Shown: piece by piece, positions 34,644 through 45,507 of the stretch
How the letters are laid out: each line of letters opens with the position of its first letter
Position numbering within the stretch: the stretch's first letter is position 1
Assembly (NCBI GenBank): GCA_047967505.1
Contig: CM106538.1
Direction: 5' to 3' (one strand)
DNA: 64,000 nt
DNA from: Dipteris shenzhenensis
Taxonomy: Eukaryota; Polypodiophyta; Polypodiopsida; Gleicheniales
Program-made: the position numbers and the translations under genes
Notes under the pieces: model-generated
Seen by the model: only the letters and a program-made list of their open reading frames with translations
What the model was told of the DNA's origin: nothing
Database searches by the model: none

Positions 34644-34974
34644 AATCCTGCACTCCTGGCATTTTTGGGCCTTTTTCGGGCCTCCAGGGTCGATTTGGGG
34701 TTTTTGGCCTGCTCCGAACGCACTGGCGATGTTAGAATCATCAAATACTGCACAAAAAATCATCTTTTCAATATCAGGTATGTCAGAAATAATAAAAGAA
34801 AACGGTTTGATTATGACTTATTTTATATTTTTACATGGTTTTTGGTATTTTTTCAATGTTACGTTGGACCTCTTCTGATTGGTTGAGAGCCTATTTTTCT
34901 AAAGCCTAAAAGACTCCAAAATGAAGACTTGGCTAAAGACGCCGATGTAGCTATGGGCTTAGATGACTATGAAT
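34644..34974. other. No recognisable gene
   Basis: Short frames only. The sequence just after the hairpin (GGGCCTTTTTCGGGCCTCC) is locally GC-rich. Confidence 0.4.
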
Positions 34975-35134
34975 GTCAAGGGGAACTCCTACCACAAATA
35001 GGAGATGGGTAAGATGATCCAGATGCAGGCTACCTCCCACCATCAATAGGAGACGTCAAGGGGAACTCTTACCACAACTAGGAGATGGGTGAGATGATCC
35101 AGATGCAGGCCGCTTCCCACCATCAATAGGAGAT
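34975..35134. repeat. 80-bp tandem duplication
   Basis: GTCAAGGGGAACTC(C/T)TACCACAA at 34975 recurs at 35055. Both copies continue with TAGGAGATGGGT and GATGATCCAGATGCAGGC and end with CATCAATAGGAGA. Confidence 0.85.
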
Positions 35135-35825
35135 GTAACGGGCAAATTTGATCCCAAAATCAATGGCGATAAAGCCAACACAGGACCTACACTTCCAAAG
35201 CCCCAACTTAAAGGGCAAAATGGAGACAAGAATAAAATTATGCACCTAAGTGGAGATCAAGCGACCAATGATATGCTAGAGCATAAAAGTGAAGGGTGAA
35301 AACAATTAACAAAAACCTCCAACCTACGAGCTGTTGGGAAAATTAGTAGCCCAGGTGGGGGAACACTAGGACTAAAGTGTCCTTCAACGTGTGTCCAATT
35401 GAGCTTCATCCATTTTGATGACAAGTATGAGCTTTCCATTGCAATTTGTACAACAAAAGAGAGAAATCGTTAGGATAAACATGATATAGGAAATGAAATA
35501 AGTAAAGTGCAATGCTATAATGGATTTCCTTTTTACCATCTTCTCTCATGCCATAGAATTTGACCATTGCTTGTTGCAATTTCTCAACATCTAAGTAGAC
35601 ATTGTTGAAAGCATTCATCTCAAAGGTTTGCAAGCTTGATTTCTTTTTACTCTTCCAAGTCATTATGCCCCTTACGCAATGGTACCCTCCAAGCATTTCT
35701 CTTACACGTTGGTTTGTTTCTCACCGTGCACATCTCATAGACCAAGGTGTGGGTAGGGGCACTATCGACTTCTTATACTTTCCCAAAATAGCAGACTTAA
35801 AAATTTTGAAAACAGATGTGTAACC

Positions 35826-36620
35826 TTCACGACTTAACCGGCAACATCACAAGCTACAATCTCCTTTGCGTCCACAATATCCTTGAAGTCCTTCATCACC
35901 TCTTTAGCAACTTGCACACATAGGCGCTTGTGTGTTGGGTCCCTTAGTATCCCGATGACATCACTTGACTTCAATAAACTAGCTAGAGCATATGAACAGT
36001 CAATATCGTCCCCGTCCGTTCTTCACATCACATCTTCCATGGAAGTTCCTGAAGAAGAACATAAGAAAAACTTAGTCACAAACAATGTAGCACAAAAGAG
36101 TGTAATTTCATTGGAACATTTGATAACCAACCTTGTAGCCTGGACTCTCCTCTTTCTAGCACCACCAGTGGGTGCCAATGCATCCATGTTATGTAAGTAC
36201 CTTCTTTTCCTATCCTTCAATCCCAAAGGTGTTTCTTTCATCTTTTGCACTCCTTCTTCTGCCTTCTCTCATTCCTTCTCTATGGCTCATTGAACTTGAT
36301 TGTATATAGATCTTTCCAATCCTTTTTTGGACTCAGCTAGCTTATAGAGTGACTCTTCCAATGGATTTCACTCCAAGTCCAATGGATTTCGCCAATGCTT
36401 TGGATTTATCATGAAGATCCTAGTTCTTCCTTTGAAGATCCTGCATAGAGTTGAGCATTGCAATAATGGTGCTATTTCCTAAATGTGCTAGCATCTCTGC
36501 TTGGGCTCTTCGCATCTCGCTTGCTTGCATAGCCATTGACTGAGGATTGTTTAACTGATTGCAATAACCAAGCAACCCTGTATGTCCATTTTTAACAAAA
36601 TTGAACTAGCTCATGCATTG
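35826..36620 (-). pseudogene. Decayed gene for an unknown coiled-coil/basic protein
   Basis: On the minus strand the right part reads SMAMQASEMRRAQAEMLAHL and IIAMLNSMQDLQRKN, then (frame change) EESLYKLAESKKGLERSIYN, EEGVQKMKETPLGLKDRKRR and APTGGARKRRVQAT. This is a helical, then basic protein. A donor-like AAG-GTTGGT follows. After a gap the strand reads DIDCSYALASLLKSSDVIGI, LRDPTHKRLCVQVAKEVMKD and DIVDAKEIVACDVAG, ending at a possible donor near 35838. The codon logic is convincing but I do not know the family. Stops and a frameshift indicate decay. Another possible minus exon with FEMNAFNNVYLDVEKLQQAM lies at 35540-35640. Confidence 0.5.
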
Positions 36621-36859
36621 TATGGAAAGGAGGGCTCTTTTGGTTGACAGGATCCAAAGGATACAAGGATCCTTCCACCTAAAGGTCGAGATGCTTCTTT
36701 CCTTTTGAAGGAAGACTGTGGATTTTGGAAGCTCCCCTCAATCCCAGGATACGCATGCTTGCAAATATTCAGCCTCCAACTCTAAGTGAACCTGGTACTT
36801 GTTGGAGACGTCCTCAAATGGTGCCATGGGTAAAGGAGTGTAGAGAAGGAGAAGGTGTG

Positions 36860-37235
36860 GAGAAGTAGGCTTGCAGGAGCAACACGCAAGAAGAGGGAGG
36901 GCAAGGAGGAGGAGGGATGGGGGAGGGAGGACCAATAGTTGAAGAGGAGGGAAGGGGGGTGGACCAGCACGTGTGGAGGGTGAGGAGGAGTAGGCATGGA
37001 GGAGGAGGGAGGGAGGAGGAAGAAGCAGGAGGGAGGGGGAGGAGGAGCAGGTGTGGAGGAGGAGGGAGGGGGAGGGGAGGAGGAGCAGGTGTGGAGGAGG
37101 GAGGGAGGGGGAGGGGAGGAAGAGCAGGCATGGAGGAGGGAGGGAGGGGAAGGAGGAGGAAGGGGGAGGGGGGAGTGAGGAGGGGGAGGGGGAGGAGGGG
37201 GTAGGGGGAGGAGGGAGGGAGGGAGGGGGAGGGAG
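36860..37235. repeat. (GGA)n/(GGAGGGAGG) polypurine tract
   Basis: About 375 bp of almost pure G/A on the plus strand with irregular CAGG(C/T)(A/G)TGGAGGAGG insertions repeated at intervals of about 45-50 bp. Open frames here (Pro/Ser-rich on the minus strand, Gly/Glu/Arg-rich on the plus strand) are artefacts. It ends in a short AATTCAAAATTTGAATT palindrome near 37239. Confidence 0.9.
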
Positions 37236-37627
37236 GGAATTCAAAATTTGAATTTTGAATTTTGAATTTGATGATTCCCACCTGGGAGTAAGAGTTGTGT
37301 AAGATGTGGGGTCACTTTTGGGCTTAACCCACCTAGGTGAGGGGGGGTTAGGACTTTTTGGGACCTACCTTGGCCCTTTCATTAGGACTAATCCATTTCT
37401 TAATCCATTCCTTATGAGGCCCTTTTGAGACCCCATTTCTCCCCTAATGGTATGAAGATTGTGGAACCTTGGAACATGTATGTGGCATGTTTGCCAAAAT
37501 GCACTACTAGGATCTTTCTTCTTGGAATCTAATGATGAGAGACAGTTTTTGCCATGGGTACACAAATGAGACCTTTCAACTCTTTGAACAAATGCAGGAG
37601 GAAGTGCTAATGGCTGACAAGTCCACT
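37236..37627. other. No recognisable gene
   Basis: Ordinary sequence between the purine tract and the first direct repeat of the Penelope-like element. One minus frame of 92 codons has no recognisable domain. Confidence 0.4.
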
Positions 37628-38165
37628 TTTCTTTTAGTTTCAAAAGAGAGTTTGATTGAGATTGAGTATGCTTGTGCTTTCTAAGTTAGGAATGTAATTT
37701 TGGCTCTTTGCAGGAAGTAATAGATAAGTGTAAAGTGTCCATTTAGCTTTTTATTTTATGTTTTAAATGAGAGAGTGAGAGAGAAATTTTATTCGTGTTT
37801 TTTTGGAAGATTTTGTTTCTTGACTTGATTGTTTATTTTTGCTTAGTCACCTTCTTCCTTTCTTCTTTATTTCTTGTTTTCTTTCTCTTTTGTTTATTTG
37901 GCATATTTTAGTAAGCACTAGGTTTGCCCAAGAGACTCTGCGGGTCTTTTAGAAACCCATATAGTTGCTTATGCTTGGGCATTGATGGACGACATAAGTG
38001 TTACTTTGCTTGCTAAGTATGTCTTCCTTTCGTTTTTCATAAAAGTTTTTGTTTACCTCTTTTTTCTTCTCTTTCATTTTCTCTTTTAATTTCTATGTAT
38101 ATTTTTTGTCTTTAGAACAACAAACGTTCTAAATATGTATGATTGGACATATTTTAGTCTTCAAA
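37628..38165 (+). repeat. Left direct repeat (pLTR-like)
   Basis: It starts near CTTTTAGTTTCAAAAGAGAG and ends near ATGATTGGACATATT, matching the right copy with small differences. It includes the stem-like GGGTCTTTTAGAAACCC. The copy here has only a short GAGAG run where the right copy has a long GA microsatellite. Confidence 0.85.
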
Positions 38166-38339
38166 GGTGTATTTTTCTATCATCTTAGCAGACGTGCACA
38201 TTCTTTGATTTTCGTCCAAGTGGTGATCAGTTGTTCAACTACATCGATTTATCTTATGCGGGTGTAGAAACCCAACTAAAAATCTTCTCAATTATTCTTA
38301 TTATAATTTTCATTCTTTTCTTTTTGTTTAATATTTTAT

Positions 38340-38352
38340 CTCTCTCTCTCTC

Positions 38353-38386
<34 letters not shown>

Positions 38387-38411
38387 GAGATAGATAGATA
38401 GATAGATAGAT
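38340..38411. repeat. (CT)n-(TA)n-(GATA)n compound microsatellite
   Basis: CT units pass into TA units and then into TAGA units. It lies between the left repeat and the RT relic. Confidence 0.9.
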
Positions 38412-38439
38412 ATGCCAAAGTAGTCTCACAAAATTCCAA

Positions 38440-39520
38440 AAATGCCAAGATTTATTGTAGCTTCTTGTGAGACTACTCTGATGATGTCTCTAAATGGCTA
38501 AGCTACCTCTTCAAAGCCATGTTGCCTACTGTCCATGAGCTTTGGAGGGACTTATTAAAGGAGGCAGATGTCCCCTCGCACTCTATAGGAGTGATTCTTG
38601 TTGTAAAATTTTTTAATTCCTCTCGAAGCATTTAGGAAAAAGAGTCTCCTATTCTCCTTCAAGCCTATGATTTTACTACGCTTTACACAAAGATCGAGCT
38701 AGAAGACCTGAAGTTTAGAATAAAAAAGCTAGTGGCTGAATTTTTCAAGTTGAGAATTGACAAAGATAGATGCAAAGTGCTAAAAGTTGAGAAAATAGCT
38801 TTATGCTTTGACTTTTTGTGGCTAAATAATAAAGATCATGACATCGGTTCTAAAAATAAAAGATACACAAAGGTAGTAAGTGTTGGAGATGTTTGCTCTT
38901 GGATAGATTTTCTTTTAGATAATCTTTACATCACAATAGGTGATTCTTTGTTTCAACAAATTATAGGAATCTCTATGGGCACTAATTGTGCCGTCTTTTT
39001 AGCAAACTTTTATCTTTTCATTTATAAATTTGAGTTTATGCAATGTATTATTTCTATCAATACCTTCATTATCATTTTACATAAGCTTAGCCAAGTTAGA
39101 AATTTTATAGATGATTTATTTGTACCAGATGTTCCTGACTTTCAAGACTTTATGTACAATGTGATTTTGAAGAAGGAATCTATCCTCGTGACTCTTGTGA
39201 ACTGAGTTGCACTTCAAGAGGGGATTCTTGTGTTTTCTTAGACCTTAGACTATCTCAATTTACCACAGGATTAGAGGTTGATATATATGATAAATGTGAA
39301 CAACCTGAATATAGTGGTTTACACATTATAAAAATGCCTCACATTGACTCAAACATTTTGGATTTGGCAAAATATGGAGTCATTTCTTCCCAATTCCATA
39401 GATTTTTATGCCTTTGTGCAACTAAGGAGTCATTTATCACTCATTGTAGTAATTTGATCACTTTGCTTTTACACAGGAGGTATAATCCAAGGAAAATAAT
39501 GAAAAAAGTATGCACAATCT
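38440..39520 (+). pseudogene. Penelope-like reverse transcriptase pseudogene
   Basis: In order on the plus strand: LLQAYDFTTLYTKIELEDLK (near 38660), a 157-codon open frame (38732-39205) with DSLFQQIIGISMGTNCAVFL and then VRNFIDDLFVPDVPDF, and in another frame CVFLDLRLSQFTTGLEVDIY, KMPHIDSNILDLAKYGVISS and FLCLCATKESFITHCSNLI. These follow the motif series of Penelope-like RTs (DFTTLYT.I, GIPMGTNCAPLLADLFL, FRYIDDVL, YLDL.I, IYDKR, AYGVYISQLIRYSRAC). The catalytic pair is present as IDD. The N-terminal fingers (38440-38640) are scrambled by stops. Confidence 0.8.
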
Positions 39521-39613
39521 GAAGTCTTTTATCTATGGTGTATCGGCCTTAGGTATGTTTAGAATGATTGAACATAAGCTGAAAACAAAAAGCGAGGAGT
39601 TGAATAGCCCGTT

Positions 39614-39746
39614 TTTCTTTTAGTTTCAAAAGAGAGTTTGATTGAGTATGCTTGCGCTTTCTAAGTTAGGAATGTAATTTTGGCTCTTTGTAGGAAGCAA
39701 TACATGAGTGTAAAGGGTCCATTTAGCTTTTTATTTTATGTGTTAG

Positions 39747-39806
<60 letters not shown>

Positions 39807-40166
39807 ATTCCTGTTTTTTTGGAAGATTTTGTTTCTTGAATTGCTTGTTTATTTTTTCTTAGTCACCTTCTTCCTTTCTTGTTTTCTTTCTCTTTTGTTT
39901 ATTTGATGTATTTTAGTAAGCATTGGGTTTGCCCAAGAGACTCTGTGGGTCTTTAGAAACCCAGTATATCTGCTTATGCTTGGGCATTGATGACGATATA
40001 AGTGTTGCTTTTCTTGCCAAGTATGTCTTTCCTTTTGTTTTTCATAAAAGTTTTTGTTTACCTCTTTTTTCTTCTCTTTCATTTTCTCTTTTGTTGTTTG
40101 TGTAGATTTTTGGTCTTTAGAACAACAAAAATCTAAATTTGTATGATTGGACATATTGTAGTCTTA
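39614..40166 (+). repeat. Right direct repeat (pLTR-like)
   Basis: It matches the left copy from TTTTTCTTTTAGTTTC to TTGTATGATTGGACATATT. A (GA)n run of about 52 bp (39750-39803) has expanded in this copy only. Beyond it, the sequences diverge. Confidence 0.85.
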
Positions 40167-40249
40167 CAATATAGCTCTTTCTATATCTACAGCATATCCA
40201 TCATGAATCAAAGGCAAGCAGATGCTTGTTCACATCACAAGTAGCGGAT

Positions 40250-41955
40250 TTAAGACAGATGTTATTGTGGGTACTACCATTGTGTATGTAAAGTAAATGT
40301 GGAAGCCTAGAAGAAGTAAGGAGGCTCTTTGAGAAAATGTCTCACAGGGAAATGGTGTCATGGAATGCAATGATTGTTGCCTATGTGTAGCATGGGGAAG
40401 AGCAAGAATGCATTCCATCTGTTTGAGAAAATGCAACTAAGGGATTAACAACAAACAAGGTTACATTCACCAGCATACTTTTGTGTATGTGCCAGTCAGA
40501 TGGCCCTTGTTGAAGGCAAAATAATACATGGACACGTAGTGGAAACTAGATTTGAGTTGAATGTTGTTATAGGGACAGCTTTCATAAACATGTATAGCAA
40601 GTGCTATAGCCTGTTGGATACCTGGGGTGTGTTCAAAAGAATATACGAGTCAAACAATGGGACCTTTATAAGCTTTCATTCTGCATCTGCAAGCCATAGA
40701 GCTCTAGAGGAAGGCAAACAATTACTTTATTTTTCAATTAGCAGTGGATATGAGTTGGATGTGGTTGTGGGTACTGCTATTGTCAACATATGTATGGCAA
40801 ATGTGGCAACTTGCAGGATGCATCAATAATGTTTGAGAAAATGCCAAAGCAGAACATAATCTCTTGGAATGCTATGATTGTAGCATATGTCCAGTAGGGG
40901 CAGTCCAAAAAGGCATCCAACTTTCAATGTAGATGTAGAGGGAAGCAAAGGTCCCAAATAAAGCTACCTTTGTCAGCATTTTGGAGGCATGCGCCCAGAA
41001 GAGATTCCTAGTTGAAGGCACACGAATGCATGCTTGCACTTTTTGAGATGGATTTGAGCAAGATGTTGTTGTAAGGACTGTCCTTGTTAACATGTATGCC
41101 AAGTATGGCAACTTAAAAGATGCACGACCACTGTTTAACACTATGTCTCAATAGGATGTGGCCTTGTGGAATGCCATGATTGCAAAATACTGTCAGCATG
41201 AGTTGGGCAAAGAAGCATTTAAACCTTTCAAACATATGCAATAGGAAGTAGCAATGAGATCACATATGTTAACATGCTGTCTGCAAGCGCAAGCCAATCC
41301 ATGTTGAGTGAAGGTAAGATAATGCATACCCAACTTGCATGCTATGGATTCGAGTCAGATCTTACTATGGGAAACACCCTTGTTAACATGTAAGGCAAGT
41401 GTGGTAACCTAGAGGTGGCAATGAATGTATTTGACAAAATACATGAGTGGGACAAGCTCACCTTCATTGGCATTCTTTCAGCTTGTGCCAGTCAGGCAGC
41501 CCTGGTTATAGGAAAGCAAATCCATGCTCACATTGAAAGTTGTGGCTTCAACTTAGATGTTGCAGTTGGAAATGCTCTTATCAGCATGTATGTTAAGTGT
41601 GGGAGGCTAGAGGTGCTAGAAGGACGTTTGATAAGATGCCTGAATAGGATGTTGTCTCATGGACTACCATGATTGCGGTCTATGCATAGTATGGGCATGG
41701 AAAAGATGGCCTTCGATTTTTTCAAGAAATGCAACAGGATAGAGTTATGCCAAATGCAATAACGTATGTCACTATTCTCACTTCTTGCAGCCATGCAGGT
41801 CTAGTGGATGAGGCTTGCATTCACTTCACTTCCATGATTCATGATCATAGCAATACACCGAATGTGGATCATTGTAATTGTATGATAGATATACTTGGGA
41901 GGGCAGGAAGGTTAGAAGAGGTGGAGAATTTGATGGAATCCATCCCTGGCTTGGC
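40250..41955 (+). pseudogene. Pentatricopeptide-repeat (PPR) gene, heavily decayed
   Basis: All three plus frames contribute PLS-class PPR motifs: KCGSLEEVRRLFEKMSHREM with VSWNAMIVAYV (about 40300), MALVEGKIIHGHV and VVIGTAFINMYSKC (40500-40620), ASIMFEKMPKQNIISWNAMI (40820-40880), LTFIGILSACASQAALVIGK with LDVAVGNALISMYVKCGRLE (41450-41610), and an open end frame with NAITYVTILTSCSHAGLVDE and CMIDILGRAGRLEEVENLME. Plant PPR proteins bind organellar RNA and end in E/DYW domains; here the gene stops before them. Many stops and frameshifts show it is dead. No intron is apparent. It ends where the opposite-strand TDBD relic begins. Confidence 0.85.
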
Positions 41956-42600
41956 CACTTTTAAAATATAGTGCAAAGATTTACCATTGTCTAGAAATAT
42001 ATTATCACTTGGATGCCTTGCATTACCGCCAGCATGCTTCTCAAAAGTCAAACACATTGACAATAATTCAGCCCTTGCAAGTCCTACAGTTACATAAGAT
42101 TCCACCATTTTGTACCACTCCAATAAAAATGACCCCTCCGGTCATATCTTGATAACGGACTCCATATCCTTCAAGCAACCCTGATGATAGTAGTGCCTTC
42201 ATTGTACCTGTTGGCACATCTTTGAGAACAACTTCTTGGTGCATTTATATTTTTGATTTAATTCCGCCATGCGGTGGTGATTCCTTGGGTAAAGTTTGAA
42301 GTTCTCTAGATGTACCCATAGATGTCTTTTGACCCACAGTTACCATTGGACACAGGCAAAGATTCTCATAAGGAAATTGAGGGCCACTAAGAGATGCACT
42401 TCCATCAGACATTGGGAGTTGGTAGCCAAAGAGAGCAGATGTATCCACATCAGTATTAGTTTCAAGATCATCTGTGTGGTGCCTTTCATATGTGAGCACT
42501 TTTAATGATAATATTCCACAGTCCACTCTTCGACCATGAAGCATTTCGGAAGAAACTCCATCTTCCATGGTACAGGTCATTCGATTGCTGCCAATGTTAC
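41940..42600 (-). pseudogene. Relic of a TDBD-domain (PHD-finger-associated) protein gene
   Basis: The minus strand from about 42590 leftward reads ETNTDVDTSALFGYQLPMSD and KVPT-like KDVPTGTMKALLSSGLLEGY, then GGVIFIGVVQNGGILCNCRT with CKG, a stop, and after a phase change FEKHAGGNARHPSDNIFLDN with GKSLHYIL. This is the TDBD/Tify-like domain seen in plant proteins of the IDM1/PHD-finger acetyltransferase type (VPT.V..LL..G.LEG..V.Y, GI.C.C..C.G, F..HAG....HP...I.L.NG.SL). PHD fingers and the acetyltransferase part are missing. A stop and a frameshift lie inside the domain. Confidence 0.75.
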
Positions 42601-42889
42601 ATCTTGAGTCCCATCTCTTGACTCCAATTCAAGATGGAATTGATTTGTTTCTTCTAGTCATATAGGTCTGATTGTTGATAGGAGACAATAATTTGCCTTG
42701 GCCTTGGGTAATTGTCGTGATGATGCAGGTCTACTTAAAGCTCTTTGTAATGGTAAAATTGCTTCTATCTCATGTTTGCTCGTGTCATTGCATTAATCTA
42801 TGCTATCATCATTAAGTTGTCATTGCATTTTTCTTTTCCAATCTGATAAATTAATTTTTTGAAAATAAAATATGTGGTTTTTAAAAAAA
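42601..42889. other. No recognisable gene
   Basis: This may hold upstream sequence of the TDBD relic on the minus strand. No convincing frame is visible. Confidence 0.4.
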
Positions 42890-43140
42890 TGCAAAGTGCT
42901 ATTTAATTACATAATACAATAATTAGTTGTTATCTCATTTTTAAAATTCAAATTCAAGATTACCTTTTTTGAATTCCAATGTTTGTAAAATGTCTTCAAC
43001 TTTAGCATAGTGCTATTCTATTTATAAAATGCAAAATGCCATCTAGTTATGTAATACAATATGCTATCTAGTTATGTAATACGATAATTGGCTATCTCAT
43101 TTCTAAAATTTAAATTTAAGATCACATTTCTTTGTAAAAT
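42890..43140. repeat. Diverged tandem duplication in AT-rich DNA
   Basis: The phrase GCTAT(T/C)TA(A/G)TTA(C/T)(A/G)TAATACAATA followed by TATCTCATTT(T/C)TAAAATT occurs near 42897 and near 43060, with an extra half-copy at 43030. Confidence 0.6.
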
Positions 43141-43476
43141 GTCTTCAAATTTATTTTATAGCCCTATTCAATTGGTAATTTACAAGTCGTTAATTGGACT
43201 ATGATTTAGGACAACAAAAATACAATGGGTACTTCAATGCTAGCATTTAACTAATTTCACAAACATGAAAACATCAATTAATATTCAAATAACAAAAATT
43301 TCTCATGGTAATTAATCAATAAATTTCTTGAGCAATAGAACATTTCTTAATTCATTATGAAGATGCTATTTTGTGTATTTAATAATAAATTATATTTTAA
43401 CATTATTACCTAAATGAAAAGTGCTATGTATGCCAAATTCAATTGCTACATGCTATATGCTAAATGCAAACTGATA

Positions 43477-44670
43477 TGAACCCAAGGAAGGGCGTGTTTC
43501 GTGGTCTTCTAATTTTTGGAGAGAAAGCATGCCAACTCTCCCCCCACACTATACGTGTGGTTATGTGCTAAATGCAAAGTACTATGTGCAAAATGCAAAG
43601 TGTTATGTGCAAAATTCAAATTGCTAAGTGCTAAATTGAAACTTCCTTGTACTAAGTGCAATCACCCAAGAAAGGGCACGTTTATTGGTTCTTATAATTT
43701 TAGGAGAGGAAGCATGTAAACTCTCCTCCCACACATATTTGTGGTTATGATACGTGCAGAATGCAAAGAGCTAATTACTATGTGCTATATTCAAATTGCT
43801 ATATGCTATATTCAAACTAGTATCAACTAAGGTAGAGGTGTTATAAATTCTATGTGTGAAATACAAAGTGTTAAATAGATATTGCTACGTGCTATATGGG
43901 CAAATCGAAATGAATAAGAAGACGAATTCTACTGAAGTGTCCAACAAATGTAAAGTGTCATGTACCAAATGCAAAGTGCTATGTGCTAATCTAAAATTGC
44001 TATGTGCTAGATACAAATTGATATGGACCAAGGAAAGGCACGTTCCTTGGTCTTATAATTTTTGGAGAGGAAGTGTGCCAACTCTGCCGACTCAAATGTG
44101 TGGTTGTGTGCTAAATGCAAAGTGCTATATGCCACATTCAAAATGCTTTGCAAAAAAAAAAAAGTACTTTTTGGCAAATGCAAATTAAAATGAATAGGAA
44201 GAAAAATTCTACTGAAGTGTCTAACAAGTGCAAAGTGTTGTATACCAAATGGAAAGTGCTATGTGCTAAACTCAAATTGTTATGTGCTATATGCAAATTG
44301 CTATGTGCTAGGTACAAATTGATATGAACCCAAGGAAGGGCATGTTCCTTACTTTTATAAATTTTGGAGAGGAACTTTGCCAACTCTCCCCTTACACAAA
44401 TGTGTGGTTATGTGCTAAATGCAAAGTACTATAAGCCAAATGCAAACTTCTATATGCCAGATTCAAAATGTTATGTGCAAAATTAAAAGTGCTTTCTGGC
44501 AAATGAAAATTGAAATGAACCCAAAGAATGGCACATTCCTTGGTCTTATAATTTTGGAGAGGAAGTGTGGTAACTCTCCCCTCACATAAATGTGTGGTCA
44601 TGTGCTAGATGCAAAGTACTATGTGCAGATTGTAAAATGCTATGTGCCAAATTCAAATTGCTATGTGCTA
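43477..44670. repeat. Complex nested tandem repeat (five 100-bp cores plus ATGTGCTAAATGCAAA words)
   Basis: A core of about 100 bp with GGCACGTTCCTTGGTCTTAT, TTTTGGAGAGGAAG, GCCAACTCTCC and TGTGGTTATG recurs near 43477, 43664, 44020, 44320 and 44512. Between cores stand variable numbers of 12-16-bp words of the form TATGTGCTAAATGCAAAGTG. The short frames across it (KCKVLCAKFKLL and the like) are translations of those words. I know no named plant repeat with this plan. Confidence 0.85.
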
Positions 44671-45264
44671 ATTCAATTTTCTAAAACCGAGCATGTCCCT
44701 CTATTCTTGCATTATCTATCTCTATGCTTTCTCTTTCTTGATGTGGTTATTATGTAAATTGGTGGAGGCACTGGCCAAGGAGTTGAAACTGCAAAGCAAG
44801 TTTCTCCTTCATGTAAAGTGGCATTGGACCTTCTACTACTTTGCTTTCAAAAGTGATACAATCAAATATGCATGTTGCTAATTCAATAGCACACTTGACC
44901 TCAAGACAAGTCTCAAATCTTGGTCATGATTCTAGTGTCCGACCTAAGCCTCTATCTATGGGTGGATGATTTCTCTAATCTTGCCTAATATCACCAACGA
45001 TCATATGCTCAAAATCAAAGAAACAAAAGTGTCATTCCAAAGCATGGTACCATCAACTTGAAGATGTTGTAAAGCATTCTTGGACACACTTACAAAGAAC
45101 TCTTAGAAGTGCATTTGGGAGCACAGACATGGTAAAAAATGCACTAACACAATTGCATGAGCATAGCCAAGTAACCACAAAGACAATTTCCCAATTCAAT
45201 GTGAAGATGACAAATCTATTGCTTTGAGTGGATCTGTACATGATCAAGGATCGTAAAATTTTTC
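44671..45264. other. No recognisable gene
   Basis: Ordinary sequence between the complex repeat and the gypsy gag relic. Part of it may be gag sequence of that relic that is too decayed to read. Confidence 0.4.
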
Positions 45265-45507
45265 TTGTGGCCACGACTACGTTCTTATATTTTACATCAT
45301 ACGCAAGAGCAAGGACCCAAGATGCTGATTGAATCTCTTTTAATTGCTGACAAGTTTTTCCCAATCCTTTATCCTTTATTGCCTATCCCTTACAATTTTG
45401 TACCAACTCCTATGGATATTGAACTTACACAAGTGCACAAAGTTTTAATAATTAAACCACATTGTTTTCATTGTAATAAAAATGGTCATGTGGGAAAATA
45501 TTGTTGA
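45265..45507 (+). pseudogene. Gypsy gag zinc-knuckle fragment
   Basis: The open plus frame ends in PHCFHCNKNGHVGKYC, a complete CX2CX4HX4C knuckle (all four metal ligands present), preceded by PTPMDIELTQVHK, a stretch typical of gypsy gag proteins (PMDID). The frame stops directly after the knuckle. Confidence 0.75.

Larger units (their letters stand above)
37628..40166 (+). mobile_element. Penelope-like retroelement relic between two direct repeats
   Basis: Two direct repeats of about 540 bp (37628-38165 and 39614-40166) flank a central part with a decayed reverse transcriptase on the plus strand. Penelope-like elements are known for an RT with DFTTLYT-, GI.MGTN.AP-, and YIDD-type motifs, and for repeated terminal segments called pLTRs. 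Both are seen here, the YIDD in the form FIDD. No GIY-YIG endonuclease could be read, so it is truncated, lies in unreadable frames, or is absent. I looked for a hammerhead core (CTGATGA and GAAAC) in the repeats and did not find a convincing one. Confidence 0.7.

Noticed and set aside
36738-37281. Long Pro/Ser-rich and Gly/Glu/Arg-rich frames (also at 19051-19440 and 50190-50638)
   Set aside because: They come from homopurine-homopyrimidine tracts, are open on both strands in several phases and have no domain.
37628-38165. Hammerhead ribozyme in the Penelope-like repeats
   Set aside because: The repeats have a TTGATGACG word and stem-like parts with GAAAC, but not the CTGATGA...GAAA order needed, on either strand. 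A covariance search would settle it.
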